64,000 nucleotides of DNA from the NCBI RefSeq assembly GCF_014280435.1, contig NZ_CP060388.1:62001-126000 (forward strand). The letters run 5' to 3'. The notes under the pieces were generated by a model. The model ran no database searches. It saw only the letters and a list, made by a program, of their open reading frames with translations, and was not told the origin of the DNA. Both the position numbers and the translations under genes were made by a program. Positions 17,951 through 26,200 of the stretch are shown in pieces (position 1 is the stretch's first letter; every line of letters starts with the position of its first letter). Origin of the DNA: Sphingobium sp. KCTC 72723 (GTDB lineage: Bacteria > Pseudomonadota > Alphaproteobacteria > Sphingomonadales > Sphingomonadaceae).

Positions 17951-18457
17951 ATGATGGACAGCGACGAGTTTGAACATGGCGGCCAGGAAGCCGCGCCGAT
18001 CGACATGCTGGCAGCCTATTTCGAGGCGCATGGTTGGACGTTCGAGCAGGTGGGCGAGGATGAGATCGTTGCGAACACGCAGGGGTCGTGGGCGCAATAT
18101 GAGTTGCGTGGTATCTGGCGCGACGAAGATCAGGTGCTGCAACTGCTCGCGCTGCCCGACATCAGGGTGACCGACGAAAAGCGGGCGACCATCTATGAAA
18201 CGCTGGGCCTGATCAACGAACAGCTGTGGCTGGGCCATTTCGAGCTTTGGTCGTCGAGCGGGATCATATTGTTCCGCCACGGCGCGCTCCTGGGCGTGGG
18301 TGGCACGTTGACGCTGGATCAGGCGCAATTGCTGGTCGAAACTGCAATCGATGAATGCGAACGCTTCTATCCCGTGTTTCAGTTCGTGCTGTGGGGCGGC
18401 AAAAGCCCGACCGAGGCAATTGCCGCCAGCCTGATCGAAACACGCGGCGAAGCCTGA
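17951..18457 (+). CDS. YbjN domain-containing protein
   Basis: A cytoplasmic protein of 168 residues with a YbjN/bacterial sensory-transduction-like fold: an N-terminal helix-strand unit (DMLAAYFEAHGWTFEQVGEDEIVA) and a C-terminal helical half (DQAQLLVETAIDECERFYPVFQFVLWGG). It is commonly found before proC in sphingomonads, to my knowledge. Function is not established; chaperone-like roles are proposed for the family. The proC start lies 8 bp after the stop codon. Confidence 0.82.
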   Translation: MMDSDEFEHGGQEAAPIDMLAAYFEAHGWTFEQVGEDEIVANTQGSWAQYELRGIWRDEDQVLQLLALPDIRVTDEKRATIYETLGLINEQLWLGHFELWSSSGIILFRHGALLGVGGTLTLDQAQLLVETAIDECERFYPVFQFVLWGGKSPTEAIAASLIETRGEA

Positions 18458-18465
18458 GGGCGGGC

Positions 18466-19278
18466 ATGGCGACGCTTTGGCCCGATCATCTTTTCCTCGT
18501 CGGTTGCGGCAATATGGCGGGTCAGATGCTGGCGCGCTGGCTGGATTGCGGGCTTGATCCGGCGCGGGTGACGGTGTTGCGACCCAGTGGCAAGACGGTG
18601 GCCGACGGCGTGCGGGTAGTGACGGATTACCCTGTCGCTTTGCCTGCCGGCACGACGATCCTTCTGGGGATGAAGCCTTACCAGATTGACGATGTGGCCG
18701 CCGCGCTCGCGCCGCTGAGCGACGCCACCATGCAGATCGTGTCGATATTGGCCGGAACGCCGCTGGCGGACCTGCGCACGCGCTTCCCGGCGGTGCGGGA
18801 TATCGTGCGCGCCATGCCCAACCTGCCTGTGGGATTGGGGGAGGGCGTGACGGCGCTTTACGCCGATGATGGCACGTCCAACATCGCAAGAGCCAGCATC
18901 GACGCACTGATCCGGCCTTTGGGTCTGGCGGAATGGATGGACGCGGAATCGCTGTTCAATCAGGTGACGGCCCTGTCCGGCTGTGGCCCCGCTTTCCTGT
19001 TTCGTTTCATCGACGCGCTGGCGCAGGCGGGGGAAGCGCTGGGCATCCCGGCGGATCAGGCCGCGCGCATGGCACTGGCCACGGTGCAGGGGTCGGCAAA
19101 CATGGCCGCGCGCGCAAGCGATGGCCCCGGCGTGCTGGCCGACCGCGTCGCCAGCCCCGGCGGCATGACGCGCGAGGGTATGAACATCCTCGACGCCGAC
19201 GACCGGCTGCTGACCCTGTTGATCGACACGTTGACCGCCGCGCGCGATCGTGGCGAAGCGATGGCCCGCAAGGCCTAG
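18466..19278 (+). CDS. proC: Pyrroline-5-carboxylate reductase
   Basis: Reduces 1-pyrroline-5-carboxylate to proline with NAD(P)H. The protein has 270 residues. It has an N-terminal Rossmann motif, FLVGCGNMAGQML, and the C-terminal dimerisation domain with FNQVTALSGCGPAF and the family signature SPGGMTREGM. The ATG at 18466 starts at the Rossmann strand. It is the distal gene of a cluster with ubiK and the YbjN gene. Confidence 0.95.
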   Translation: MATLWPDHLFLVGCGNMAGQMLARWLDCGLDPARVTVLRPSGKTVADGVRVVTDYPVALPAGTTILLGMKPYQIDDVAAALAPLSDATMQIVSILAGTPLADLRTRFPAVRDIVRAMPNLPVGLGEGVTALYADDGTSNIARASIDALIRPLGLAEWMDAESLFNQVTALSGCGPAFLFRFIDALAQAGEALGIPADQAARMALATVQGSANMAARASDGPGVLADRVASPGGMTREGMNILDADDRLLTLLIDTLTAARDRGEAMARKA

Positions 19279-19311
19279 CCGCTTCTTTTCCTTCTCCCCG
19301 GAGCCATCCTC

Positions 19312-19815
19312 ATGCTGTCCCCCGACACCCCCATTCTGTTGCTCACCACCGGCGGCACGATCGACAAGGTCTATTTCGACGCGCTTTCCGACTATCAGGT
19401 CGGCGAAACGGTGGTGGGCCGCCTGCTGGACGTGGCGCGGGTGAAACGGCCTTTCCGGGTCGAGGAAGTGGCGCGCAAGGACAGTCTGGAACTGGACGAT
19501 GCAGATCGGGCGCTCATCTACGCGCGCGTGGCCGCCGCACCTGAAAACCATGTCATCATCACCCATGGCACCGACACGATGACCGATACGGCCAGGCAAT
19601 TGGCCGACATCCCCGGCAAGACTGTAGTCCTGGTCGGTGCGCTGGCCCCCGCGCGCTTTGGCGAAAGTGATGCCAGCTTCAACCTAGGCATGGCCTTTGC
19701 GACGGTGCAGGTGGCACAGCCGGGCATCTATATCACGATGAGCGGTTCGGTATTTCCCGCCGATCAGGTCATCAAGGATCGCGCCAAAGGGGCGTTCGTT
19801 CCCGTCGCACAATAG
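19312..19815 (+). CDS. Short asparaginase-like protein (N-terminal domain only)
   Basis: A protein of 167 residues that covers only the N-terminal domain of the L-asparaginase/GatD fold. It has the nucleophile loop TTGGTIDKVYFD and the second motif ITHGTDTMTDTA, so the catalytic Thr-Lys-Asp elements are largely present. Usual asparaginases are about 330 residues with a C-terminal domain, missing here. The frame ends cleanly at KGAFVPVAQ with no sign of frameshift in the following bases, so it appears to be a natural short form. Substrate uncertain. Confidence 0.8.
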   Translation: MLSPDTPILLLTTGGTIDKVYFDALSDYQVGETVVGRLLDVARVKRPFRVEEVARKDSLELDDADRALIYARVAAAPENHVIITHGTDTMTDTARQLADIPGKTVVLVGALAPARFGESDASFNLGMAFATVQVAQPGIYITMSGSVFPADQVIKDRAKGAFVPVAQ

Positions 19816-19822
19816 CCGCATC

Positions 19823-19848
19823 GGAACATTGCGGGCCTGCTGCGCATT
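19823..19848 (+). promoter_or_regulatory. Possible EcfG-type general-stress promoter
   Basis: GGAAC (19823-19827), 17 nt, then CATT, one mismatch from the GGAAC-N16/17-CGTT pattern recognised by the alphaproteobacterial general stress sigma factor. The -10 element lies about 38 bp before the ATG of the small membrane protein at 19886. Confidence 0.3.
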
Positions 19849-19885
19849 CTCCCCCTCATATTTGGGTAAAGAGGAGGAGAGAGAC

Positions 19886-20119
19886 ATGGCCGATTATCAG
19901 GAACGTCCCACAACGACGACGACCGTGATCGAAAAGCGCAGCGGCGGCGGCATGACGTTCGTCATGCTGTTGCTCGTGATAGTCGTGGCAGTTGCCGCCT
20001 ATTTCCTGATCAATGGTGAAAGCCGCAAGGACAGTGCCGTTGAAAGCGCCGCAACGCAGGTCGGACAAGCCGCCAGCGATGTAGGGGCCGCCGCCAAGGA
20101 TGCGGTCAAGCCTGAGTAA
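19886..20119 (+). CDS. Small single-helix membrane protein
   Basis: A protein of 77 residues. A threonine-rich N-terminus (PTTTTTVIEKRSGGG) precedes one transmembrane helix (about 23-41, MTFVMLLLVIVVAVAAYFLI) and a polar alanine-rich C-terminal tail. A strong GAGGAGGA ribosome site lies before the ATG at 19886. No family is recognised and no function is assigned. A possible stress-sigma promoter lies upstream, and a terminator pair follows. Confidence 0.7.
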   Translation: MADYQERPTTTTTVIEKRSGGGMTFVMLLLVIVVAVAAYFLINGESRKDSAVESAATQVGQAASDVGAAAKDAVKPE

Positions 20120-20125
20120 GATCAT

Positions 20126-20141
20126 AGGGGGTTCGCCCCCT
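20126..20141. terminator. Small hairpin after the membrane-protein gene
   Basis: AGGGGG-TTCG-CCCCCT forms a stable UUCG tetraloop hairpin without a T run; it precedes the main terminator. Confidence 0.4.
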
Positions 20142-20151
20142 CGACAGTCAT

Positions 20152-20190
20152 AAAAAGGGGCGTTCCGACGGATCGGAACGCCCCTTTTTT
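20152..20190. terminator. Strong bidirectional terminator
   Basis: A 17-bp perfect stem (AAAAAGGGGCGTTCCGA with TCGGAACGCCCCTTTTT) has the loop CGGA and T runs on both strands. It separates the small membrane protein gene from carD on the opposite strand. Confidence 0.92.
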
Positions 20191-20226
20191 GTTCAGATCG
20201 CGGCCGTCACTGGCCTGCCGATCCTG

Positions 20227-20754
20227 TTATCCCTCGACCTTGGCATATTTCGGCGCGGCTTCGTTGAGGATCGCCAGGATCTTCTTGAGCGCGGTCGGCT
20301 CGTCGGTTTCTTCCATCGCCGCCAGTTCGCGGGCGAGGCGGCTGGACGCCGCTTCAAAGATCTGACGTTCGGAATAGCTTTGTTCGGGCTGGTCGTCGGC
20401 CCGGAACAGGTCGCGCGTCACTTCGGCGATCGACACAAGGTCGCCCGAATTGATCTTCGCTTCATATTCCTGCGCACGACGCGACCACATGGTGCGCTTC
20501 ACCTTGGGCTTGCCCTTGAGCGTTTCCATGGATTCTTCGAGCGTCTTGTTGGAGGACAGCTTGCGCATCCCCACGCCTTCGGCTTTATTCGTCGGAACGC
20601 GAAGCGTCATCCGCTCCTTTTCGAAGCGCAGAACATAAAGTTCCAGCTCCATGCCCGCAATCTGCTCCTTCTGGAGTTCGATCACACGGCCAACGCCATG
20701 CTTGGGGTAAACGACATAATCACCAACGTCAAAGGACAGCGCCTTGGCAGCCAT
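20227..20754 (-). CDS. CarD-family transcription regulator
   Basis: An RNA polymerase-binding regulator of 175 residues. An N-terminal Tudor-like RNA-polymerase interaction domain (about 7-65, FDVGDYVVYPKHGVGRV) is followed by a helical DNA-binding domain with the conserved tryptophan in MWSRRAQEYEAKI. In other bacteria CarD stabilises open complexes at rRNA and other promoters; in alphaproteobacteria it is common and often essential. GGAAAGG lies just before the ATG. The ferredoxin gene is upstream on the same strand, 247 bp away. Confidence 0.93.
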   Translation of the reverse strand: MAAKALSFDVGDYVVYPKHGVGRVIELQKEQIAGMELELYVLRFEKERMTLRVPTNKAEGVGMRKLSSNKTLEESMETLKGKPKVKRTMWSRRAQEYEAKINSGDLVSIAEVTRDLFRADDQPEQSYSERQIFEAASSRLARELAAMEETDEPTALKKILAILNEAAPKYAKVEG

Positions 20755-21001
20755 TTGATACCTTTCCAATCAACCGGGGAACGGGGCCGTCGCGGGGCAA
20801 ATGCACAAGGGCAAATGCGTAGAAGGTCCGCAGCGCCACCGTCAGGACATGAAGGTTATTCTCCAGCGGTGAACATGGGTGTGTCCGACCGTTGCGACGC
20901 TAGTTAGCAGATTCGTAACAAAATTACCACCCCCGGTCGCAAAGGCCGGGAGCGTGGCGCAAAACAGGTCAATAGTGACGGACGGCGCGCGCCGTCCCGC
21001 C

Positions 21002-21340
21002 TCAGTCGCCGGAACCGGGTTCGGGGGAGAAAAACTGCTCCAGCTTGTTTTCCACGCCCTTCATGTCGTCGGCATCGGCGGGCGCTTCACCTTTGACGGT
21101 GATGTTGGGCCATTCGGCGGAGAATTTGGTGTTCAGCTCCAGCCATTTTTCCAGCCCGTTCTCGGTGTCGGGCAGAATCGCTTCGGCCGGACATTCCGGT
21201 TCGCACACGCCGCAATCGATGCACTCGTTGGGATTGATGACCAGCATATTCTCACCCTCGTAGAAACAGTCCACGGGGCAGACCTCGACGCAATCCATAT
21301 ATTTGCAGCGGATGCAGTTGTCGGTCACGACATAGGTCAT
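21002..21340 (-). CDS. fdxA: Ferredoxin FdxA, [3Fe-4S][4Fe-4S] type
   Basis: A soluble seven-iron ferredoxin of 112 residues. The N-terminal cysteines (C9, C12, C17, C21, C25) and the second group [11 protein letters not shown] (C40, C43, C46, C50) match the Azotobacter FdI-like pattern, in which one motif binds a 3Fe-4S cluster. It probably donates electrons in redox metabolism, with the partner unknown. It ends in an acidic tail. It belongs to a minus-strand block helicase - S4 protein - fdxA - carD. Confidence 0.95.
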   Translation of the reverse strand: MTYVVTDNCIRCKYMDCVEVCPVDCFYEGENMLVINPNECIDCGVCEPECPAEAILPDTENGLEKWLELNTKFSAEWPNITVKGEAPADADDMKGVENKLEQFFSPEPGSGD

Positions 21341-21440
21341 TGTCAGGGCACTCTTGGTTGGAAAAGCGCCGTCCTGCTATGCTCAGGCGGGCGCAAGGTC
21401 AATGAGGATAATGTTGGCGGGCTGGTAGGGGGTGTTGGCA

Positions 21441-21737
21441 TCACCCCCCGATCGTCAGTTCCTCGTAACAGGCCTGCGCTTCGGGTGCGGTGCCACGGCG
21501 GGCGGGAAGGGCGACAACGCGCACCACGCGCACGGCATCGCCATGGGGAAAGGTAATGAGATCGCCGGGCCGCACCGGCGCATGGGCGCGCTCGATGCGG
21601 CGGCCGTTGACACGGATATGCCCGTCCTCCGCCAGTTTCTGCGCGTTCGATCGGCTTTTGCACAACCGCGCGAACAACAGAAATTTGTCGATGCGCAAGC
21701 TGGGACCATGTCCCGAACCCGCCATCGGATCAGCCAT
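21441..21737 (-). CDS. S4-domain RNA-binding protein (Hsp15-like)
   Basis: A small RNA-binding protein of 98 residues. The S4 motif covers most of it (LRIDKFLLFARLCKSRSNAQKLAEDGHIRVNGRRIE, about 12-46), followed by a beta-rich end. Hsp15 homologues recycle stalled 50S subunits with attached peptidyl-tRNA. The ATG at 21737 overlaps the last 8 nt of the helicase gene, so translation is probably coupled. An upstream extension of the frame lies wholly within the helicase gene and was rejected. Confidence 0.85.
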   Translation of the reverse strand: MADPMAGSGHGPSLRIDKFLLFARLCKSRSNAQKLAEDGHIRVNGRRIERAHAPVRPGDLITFPHGDAVRVVRVVALPARRGTAPEAQACYEELTIGG

Positions 21738-24378
21738 TGCGACCCAGCAGCGCGGCAAGGCCGGCAAATGCGTTGTTGACGGGTGCAGGGGCAGGGCGGG
21801 GCGCGGCGGCGCGGGCTTCCTCGCTCCGGGGTTTGCGACCGCCGGATTTTTCGCCCGCAGCCCTCTCGCCACGCGGCTTGCCGCCCGGTGCCTGATTGGA
21901 TGGCTGGGCAGGACGAGGCGGACGGGCCTTTTGCCGGCCCTTGAACACCCAGTTGGGTTTGCCTTCTTCCGCGCCCTCTACCGCACGGAAACCGGCCGCG
22001 CGCATCAGCACCAGAAAAGCCGCCTCGGACAGGCCGAGCGAGACGATCTGCGGGCTGAGCTGGGTGAAGGCTTCTTCCTTGGCGATGGCTTCATGCGCGG
22101 TGCGGGCCATGCGTTCGGCCATGTCGATGCGCAACATCTGTTCGTCGAAGGTCCGAAAACCGGCGATGCGCGCGCCCATCTGTTCGAATTTTTCGCCAGC
22201 AGGGATCAGGGTGAGGCCGGGGCCAGGCATCGGCAGGCAGGGCTTGCCGATGCGCGCCGCCAGCAGAGCAGAGCGCCAGCGCGCGGCACCCGGTTTCAAC
22301 AGCCCCGGATGATAGAGGTCGAGAACGCCGATATCTATTCCTGCACGACGCAGCAGATGACGCTGGTCCTTGTCCAGATGGCCCAGTGCCGAATCAAGAT
22401 CGGTGCGCGGGGCCACGCCACCGGCATCGGCCAGTTGCGCGAACACGGCGCGCACCACCGGCGGCACCTGCGGATCTTCGGCGCTTTGCGCCATCTTCAC
22501 TAGCGGCAACAGATGCTTCTGCTTCTGCGCCTCTACCCAGTTGGCCAGGCGCGACGCGATCTGCTTTTGCAGGTCCGGCTCCAGCGCCACTATCGCGCGG
22601 TCCAGCCGGATTTCCGGCGCCAGCAGGCTGGGTCCAGCCTGCAGCGTGGCCACGACCGTGTCGCTCCATCCGATGCGCGGTTCCTGCCCGGCCTCGTCCA
22701 GAAGTGCGAAATCCGCGTCCGTCGCGCCGATCAATTCGTCTGCTTTCACCCGCAATACCTTTCCAAGGCGCCTTTCCGCCGCCGCCAACAGCAATTTCCT
22801 GTCCACAAGGCGCGTAGACGGATCGACCGAGAAGCGGAAGCCGTCAAGTCGTCCAATCGTTTCGCCATCGACGCATACACTGCCATCGCTCTCCACCGAA
22901 ACCGGCAAAGTCGCCACATTCTGGCCAATGTCCCGCAACAGCACGGTCGTGCGCCGGTCGACGAAGCGTTGGGTGAGTGCGGCGTGCAGCGCGTCCGACA
23001 GCTTTTCTTCCGTGGCGCGGGTGCGTTCGGCCATTTCGGCAGGGTGGGCCAGCCAGTCGGCGCGATGGGCGATATAGGACCATGTCCGCACCGCCGCGAT
23101 TCGTCCCGACAGCGTATCGATGTCGCCCTGCACCGAATCGAGTCGCGCCAGTTGCTGGGCAAACCAGTCGCGCGGGATATGGCCGCTATCCTCCGACAGG
23201 AAACGCCAGATGCGGCTGACGGTGCGGGCATGATGGTCCGCGCCCAGTTTCTGAAAATCGGGCAGGCCACAGGCATCCCACAGCCGCGCGACCTGCTTTG
23301 GCCCGCGAACCCGGTCGATGACGACGGGGTCGTCGGCCAGTTTCTTCAATACCGCCAGATCCACCGCCTGCGGCGCGGCGCGCAGTTCGGGGCGGTCGGG
23401 CCGTTCCTCCAGATCGCCGATCAGCGTGGCGATACTGTCCATCCGGGGTTGGCCATCGCGCCAGAACAGATGCTCGACCGGAGGAAAGCGATGCGCCTCT
23501 ATCGCGTCGATTTCTTCGGGGGTGAAGGCCGCGTCGCCGTCTTCCCCGCCAAGGCTGCCGAAGGTGCCATCCTTGTGATGACGCCCCGCGCGCCCGGCGA
23601 TCTGCGCCATTTCCGCCACTGTAAGCCGGCGGCTGCGGCGGCCATCGAACTTGCGCAGGGAGGCGAACGCGACATGGGCGACATCCAGGTTCAACCCCAT
23701 GCCGATTGCATCGGTGGCGACCAGATAATCGACTTCCCCGTTCAGGAACATCTGCACCTGCGCATTGCGGGTGCGGGGGGACAAAGCCCCCATCACGACC
23801 GCCGCGCCACCGCGAAAACGCCGCAGCATTTCGGCGACGGCATAAACTTCCTCAGCCGAGAAAGCGACGATGGCCGAACGTTTGGGCAGGCGCGATAGCT
23901 TCTTCGCGCCCGCATAGGACAAGGTCGAAAAACGCGGGCGGCCAATGATGTCGATGTCCGGCACCAGCGCCTTGACGATGCGCGATATGCTGGCCGACCC
24001 CAGGATCATCGTTTCTTCCCGCCCGCGCGCGCGCAGCAGCCGGTCGGTGAAGATATGCCCGCGCTCCGGGTCCGCGCCGATCTGCGCCTCGTCCAGCGCG
24101 ACGAACGCATAGTCTCCCTGAAGCGGCATGGATTCGGCGGTGCAGAGATAATAGCGCGCCTGTGGCGGAACGATTTTTTCCTCGCCGGTGATCAGCGCGA
24201 CCTGGTTCGCACCCTTGATCGCAACCACTCGGTCATAGACTTCGCGCGCCAGCAAACGTAGCGGAAAGCCCATCATACCGCTGCTATGGCCGCACATCCG
24301 CTCGACGGCCAGATGGGTCTTGCCGGTATTGGTCGGTCCCAGAACGGCAGTGACAGGCGAACGGGCGAACTGGACCAT
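21730..24378 (-). CDS. SUV3-like ATP-dependent RNA helicase
   Basis: A superfamily 2 helicase of 882 residues related to mitochondrial SUV3. Walker A is GPTNTGKT (14-21); Walker B is ALDEAQ (about 95) and motif VI is QIAGRAGRHH. A C-terminal SUV3-type region follows, and the last 70 residues are a low-complexity Arg/Pro/Gly/Lys tail likely to bind RNA. It probably unwinds RNA during turnover, as SUV3 does with its exonuclease. It is cotranscribed with the S4 protein, an RNA-linked pairing. The start codon at 24378 begins MVQFARSPVTAVLGP, directly before Walker A. Confidence 0.9.
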   Translation of the reverse strand: MVQFARSPVTAVLGPTNTGKTHLAVERMCGHSSGMMGFPLRLLAREVYDRVVAIKGANQVALITGEEKIVPPQARYYLCTAESMPLQGDYAFVALDEAQIGADPERGHIFTDRLLRARGREETMILGSASISRIVKALVPDIDIIGRPRFSTLSYAGAKKLSRLPKRSAIVAFSAEEVYAVAEMLRRFRGGAAVVMGALSPRTRNAQVQMFLNGEVDYLVATDAIGMGLNLDVAHVAFASLRKFDGRRSRRLTVAEMAQIAGRAGRHHKDGTFGSLGGEDGDAAFTPEEIDAIEAHRFPPVEHLFWRDGQPRMDSIATLIGDLEERPDRPELRAAPQAVDLAVLKKLADDPVVIDRVRGPKQVARLWDACGLPDFQKLGADHHARTVSRIWRFLSEDSGHIPRDWFAQQLARLDSVQGDIDTLSGRIAAVRTWSYIAHRADWLAHPAEMAERTRATEEKLSDALHAALTQRFVDRRTTVLLRDIGQNVATLPVSVESDGSVCVDGETIGRLDGFRFSVDPSTRLVDRKLLLAAAERRLGKVLRVKADELIGATDADFALLDEAGQEPRIGWSDTVVATLQAGPSLLAPEIRLDRAIVALEPDLQKQIASRLANWVEAQKQKHLLPLVKMAQSAEDPQVPPVVRAVFAQLADAGGVAPRTDLDSALGHLDKDQRHLLRRAGIDIGVLDLYHPGLLKPGAARWRSALLAARIGKPCLPMPGPGLTLIPAGEKFEQMGARIAGFRTFDEQMLRIDMAERMARTAHEAIAKEEAFTQLSPQIVSLGLSEAAFLVLMRAAGFRAVEGAEEGKPNWVFKGRQKARPPRPAQPSNQAPGGKPRGERAAGEKSGGRKPRSEEARAAAPRPAPAPVNNAFAGLAALLGRNG

Positions 24379-24499
24379 GGCCTATTCTGTCGGGCAGGAC
24401 GGGGCTGGGGGCAAGCGGATTCGATGGTTCCCGCATTCGCTGCTATCCTGTCGGGATGACAGCACGATTCATCGCAAGGGCTGTGGTCGCCGCAGCGTC

Positions 24500-24514
24500 T
24501 TAAATTGACTTTAA
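24500..24514. promoter_or_regulatory. CtrA-type binding site (TTAA-N7-TTAA)
   Basis: A perfect match to the CtrA consensus TTAA-N7-TTAAC (TTAA ATTGACT TTAACC). It lies in the divergent intergenic region, 150 bp before the M23 peptidase start and 122 bp before the helicase start. Two GATTC (GANTC) sites lie within 90 bp on the helicase side. CtrA is the cell-cycle master regulator of alphaproteobacteria. Confidence 0.6.
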
Positions 24515-24663
24515 CCCTGTGCGTTCACAACAGTGCCTCCCGATGCACGGCGCTTTGGGGCGTGTTGCAACAGATGCAATGAAAAATATGGCCTGAAAGG
24601 GCTGCGGGGGTCGCGGGGTTGTTTCAGGAAAGTCATTTCGGATCGCAGCAGGGTGGCGCTTCC

Positions 24664-26160
24664 ATGTCGCTGTGGCTGGCCGATTCGCTTGGCCGCGCAC
24701 CTGCCGCGCCCGCGCCGCAGGACTGGCGCGCCCGCCTGCGCGACTGGGCGGACGCCGTCGAACTGGTGCCGGACCTGGGCCAGCGCGTCGGCAGCCTCAT
24801 CTGGTTTCGCGGCCTTGCCACCTGTTTTGGCCTGTGCGCCACGGCGCTCTATCTTTCTCCCGGTTTTCAGCCGGTTCCCGGCGCGTCCGGCCCAATGCTG
24901 AGCGATGCGCAGTATGACGAAGTGCGCAGCCAGATGATCACGCCGCTGGCGCTGGGTGCCGACAGTGGCCATCGCATGGGATCGACCGATGCGGTGCAGC
25001 CCCTGCGCCAGACGCCCGAACGGCCACAAATCGAACTCAATGCCCAGATCGGCAGCAGCGATACGCTGGCCCGCGCCTTGTCGCGCGCCGGGGTCAGCGG
25101 CGGCGACGTGGCGACGATCACCAGCATGGTGGGGGGCGACATCAGTGGCGGGGTGAAGCCCGGCACGCGGCTCGACATCATCCTGGGTCGCCGGGCCAGC
25201 CGCGACCGGCCCCGTCCGCTCGATAAACTCGCCTTCCGCGCCCGGCTCGACCTTGGGCTGGAACTCACCCGTCCGGGCGGGGTGCTGTCGGTCCGGCGCA
25301 TCCCCATCCGCGTCGACAATACGCCGCTGCGCATTCAGGGCGTCGTCGGCGACAGCATCTATCAATCCGCCCGTGCGTCGGGCGCCCCGCCAAAGGCGGT
25401 GCAGGCGTTCCTGCGCGTCATCGTGGGGCAGGCCGATCTAGGTTCCATCGGCGCTGGCGACCGCTATGACATCGTCACAGAATATCGCCGCGCCGAAACG
25501 GGCGATGTGGAAGTGGGCGACCTGCTCTATGCCGGGTTGCAACGCGCACGCGGCAAGTCGATCGACATGCTCAAATGGACGACCGGCGGCCGCACCGAAT
25601 GGTTCGAAGCATCGGGCGTGGGCGAACGGCGCGGCGTATTGTCCGCGCCGGTCGCCGGGCGCATGTCGTCGGGCTTTGGCCAGCGGCGGCACCCGATATT
25701 GGGCTATACGCGGATGCACGCAGGCATTGACTTTGCCGCGCGTTACGGATCGCCCATCTATGCCGTGACCGATGGCGTCGTGGCCTTTGCCGGGCGGCAT
25801 GGCGGCCACGGCAATTATGTCCGTATCCAGCATGGCGGCGGCCTGGCCACCGGCTATGCGCATATGAGCCGCATTGCCGCTGCGCCCGGCCAGCGCGTGC
25901 GCCGGGGTCAGGTGATCGGCTATGTCGGATCGACCGGCCTGTCGACTGGCCCGCATCTCCATTATGAACTGTATCGCAATGGCGCGACGGTCAATCCGCT
26001 GTCGGTGAAATTCACCACGACCGCGCAACTGGCCGGGGCCGATCTGGCAGCGTTCCGGGCGAAACTGGCACAGTATAAGGGACTGCGCGCCGGGCAGCAG
26101 GATCGGTTTGCCCAACGATCGCCTGCGCCATCCTCCGTGCCGGTCGCCAGCGGGAAATAA
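24664..26160 (+). CDS. M23-family (LytM) peptidase
   Basis: A cell-wall endopeptidase or an EnvC/NlpD-like amidase activator of 498 residues. The cytoplasmic N-terminus is followed by one membrane helix (about 40-60, IWFRGLATCFGLCATALYL), a periplasmic linker with an OapA/LysM-like region (about 130-330) and a LytM domain. Zinc ligands are visible: MHAGIDFAA (His and Asp, about 352-356) and the HLHYE motif (about 430). The ATG at 24664 follows AGGGTGG. A CtrA-type box upstream suggests cell-cycle timing. Confidence 0.88.
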   Translation: MSLWLADSLGRAPAAPAPQDWRARLRDWADAVELVPDLGQRVGSLIWFRGLATCFGLCATALYLSPGFQPVPGASGPMLSDAQYDEVRSQMITPLALGADSGHRMGSTDAVQPLRQTPERPQIELNAQIGSSDTLARALSRAGVSGGDVATITSMVGGDISGGVKPGTRLDIILGRRASRDRPRPLDKLAFRARLDLGLELTRPGGVLSVRRIPIRVDNTPLRIQGVVGDSIYQSARASGAPPKAVQAFLRVIVGQADLGSIGAGDRYDIVTEYRRAETGDVEVGDLLYAGLQRARGKSIDMLKWTTGGRTEWFEASGVGERRGVLSAPVAGRMSSGFGQRRHPILGYTRMHAGIDFAARYGSPIYAVTDGVVAFAGRHGGHGNYVRIQHGGGLATGYAHMSRIAAAPGQRVRRGQVIGYVGSTGLSTGPHLHYELYRNGATVNPLSVKFTTTAQLAGADLAAFRAKLAQYKGLRAGQQDRFAQRSPAPSSVPVASGK

Positions 26161-26200
26161 GCCGCTTTCCGCGCCGACCCCGCTTGGTTAGAGAGCGGGC

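Noticed and set aside
16931..18907. A 658-codon antisense open frame over tspO, ubiK and proC
   Set aside because: It spans several real genes and intergenic gaps and has a low-complexity composition.
20755..21001. The 247-bp gap between carD and fdxA
   Set aside because: Searched by eye for an RNA gene or terminator; only a weak CCCGG/CCGGG stem was seen, insufficient to report.
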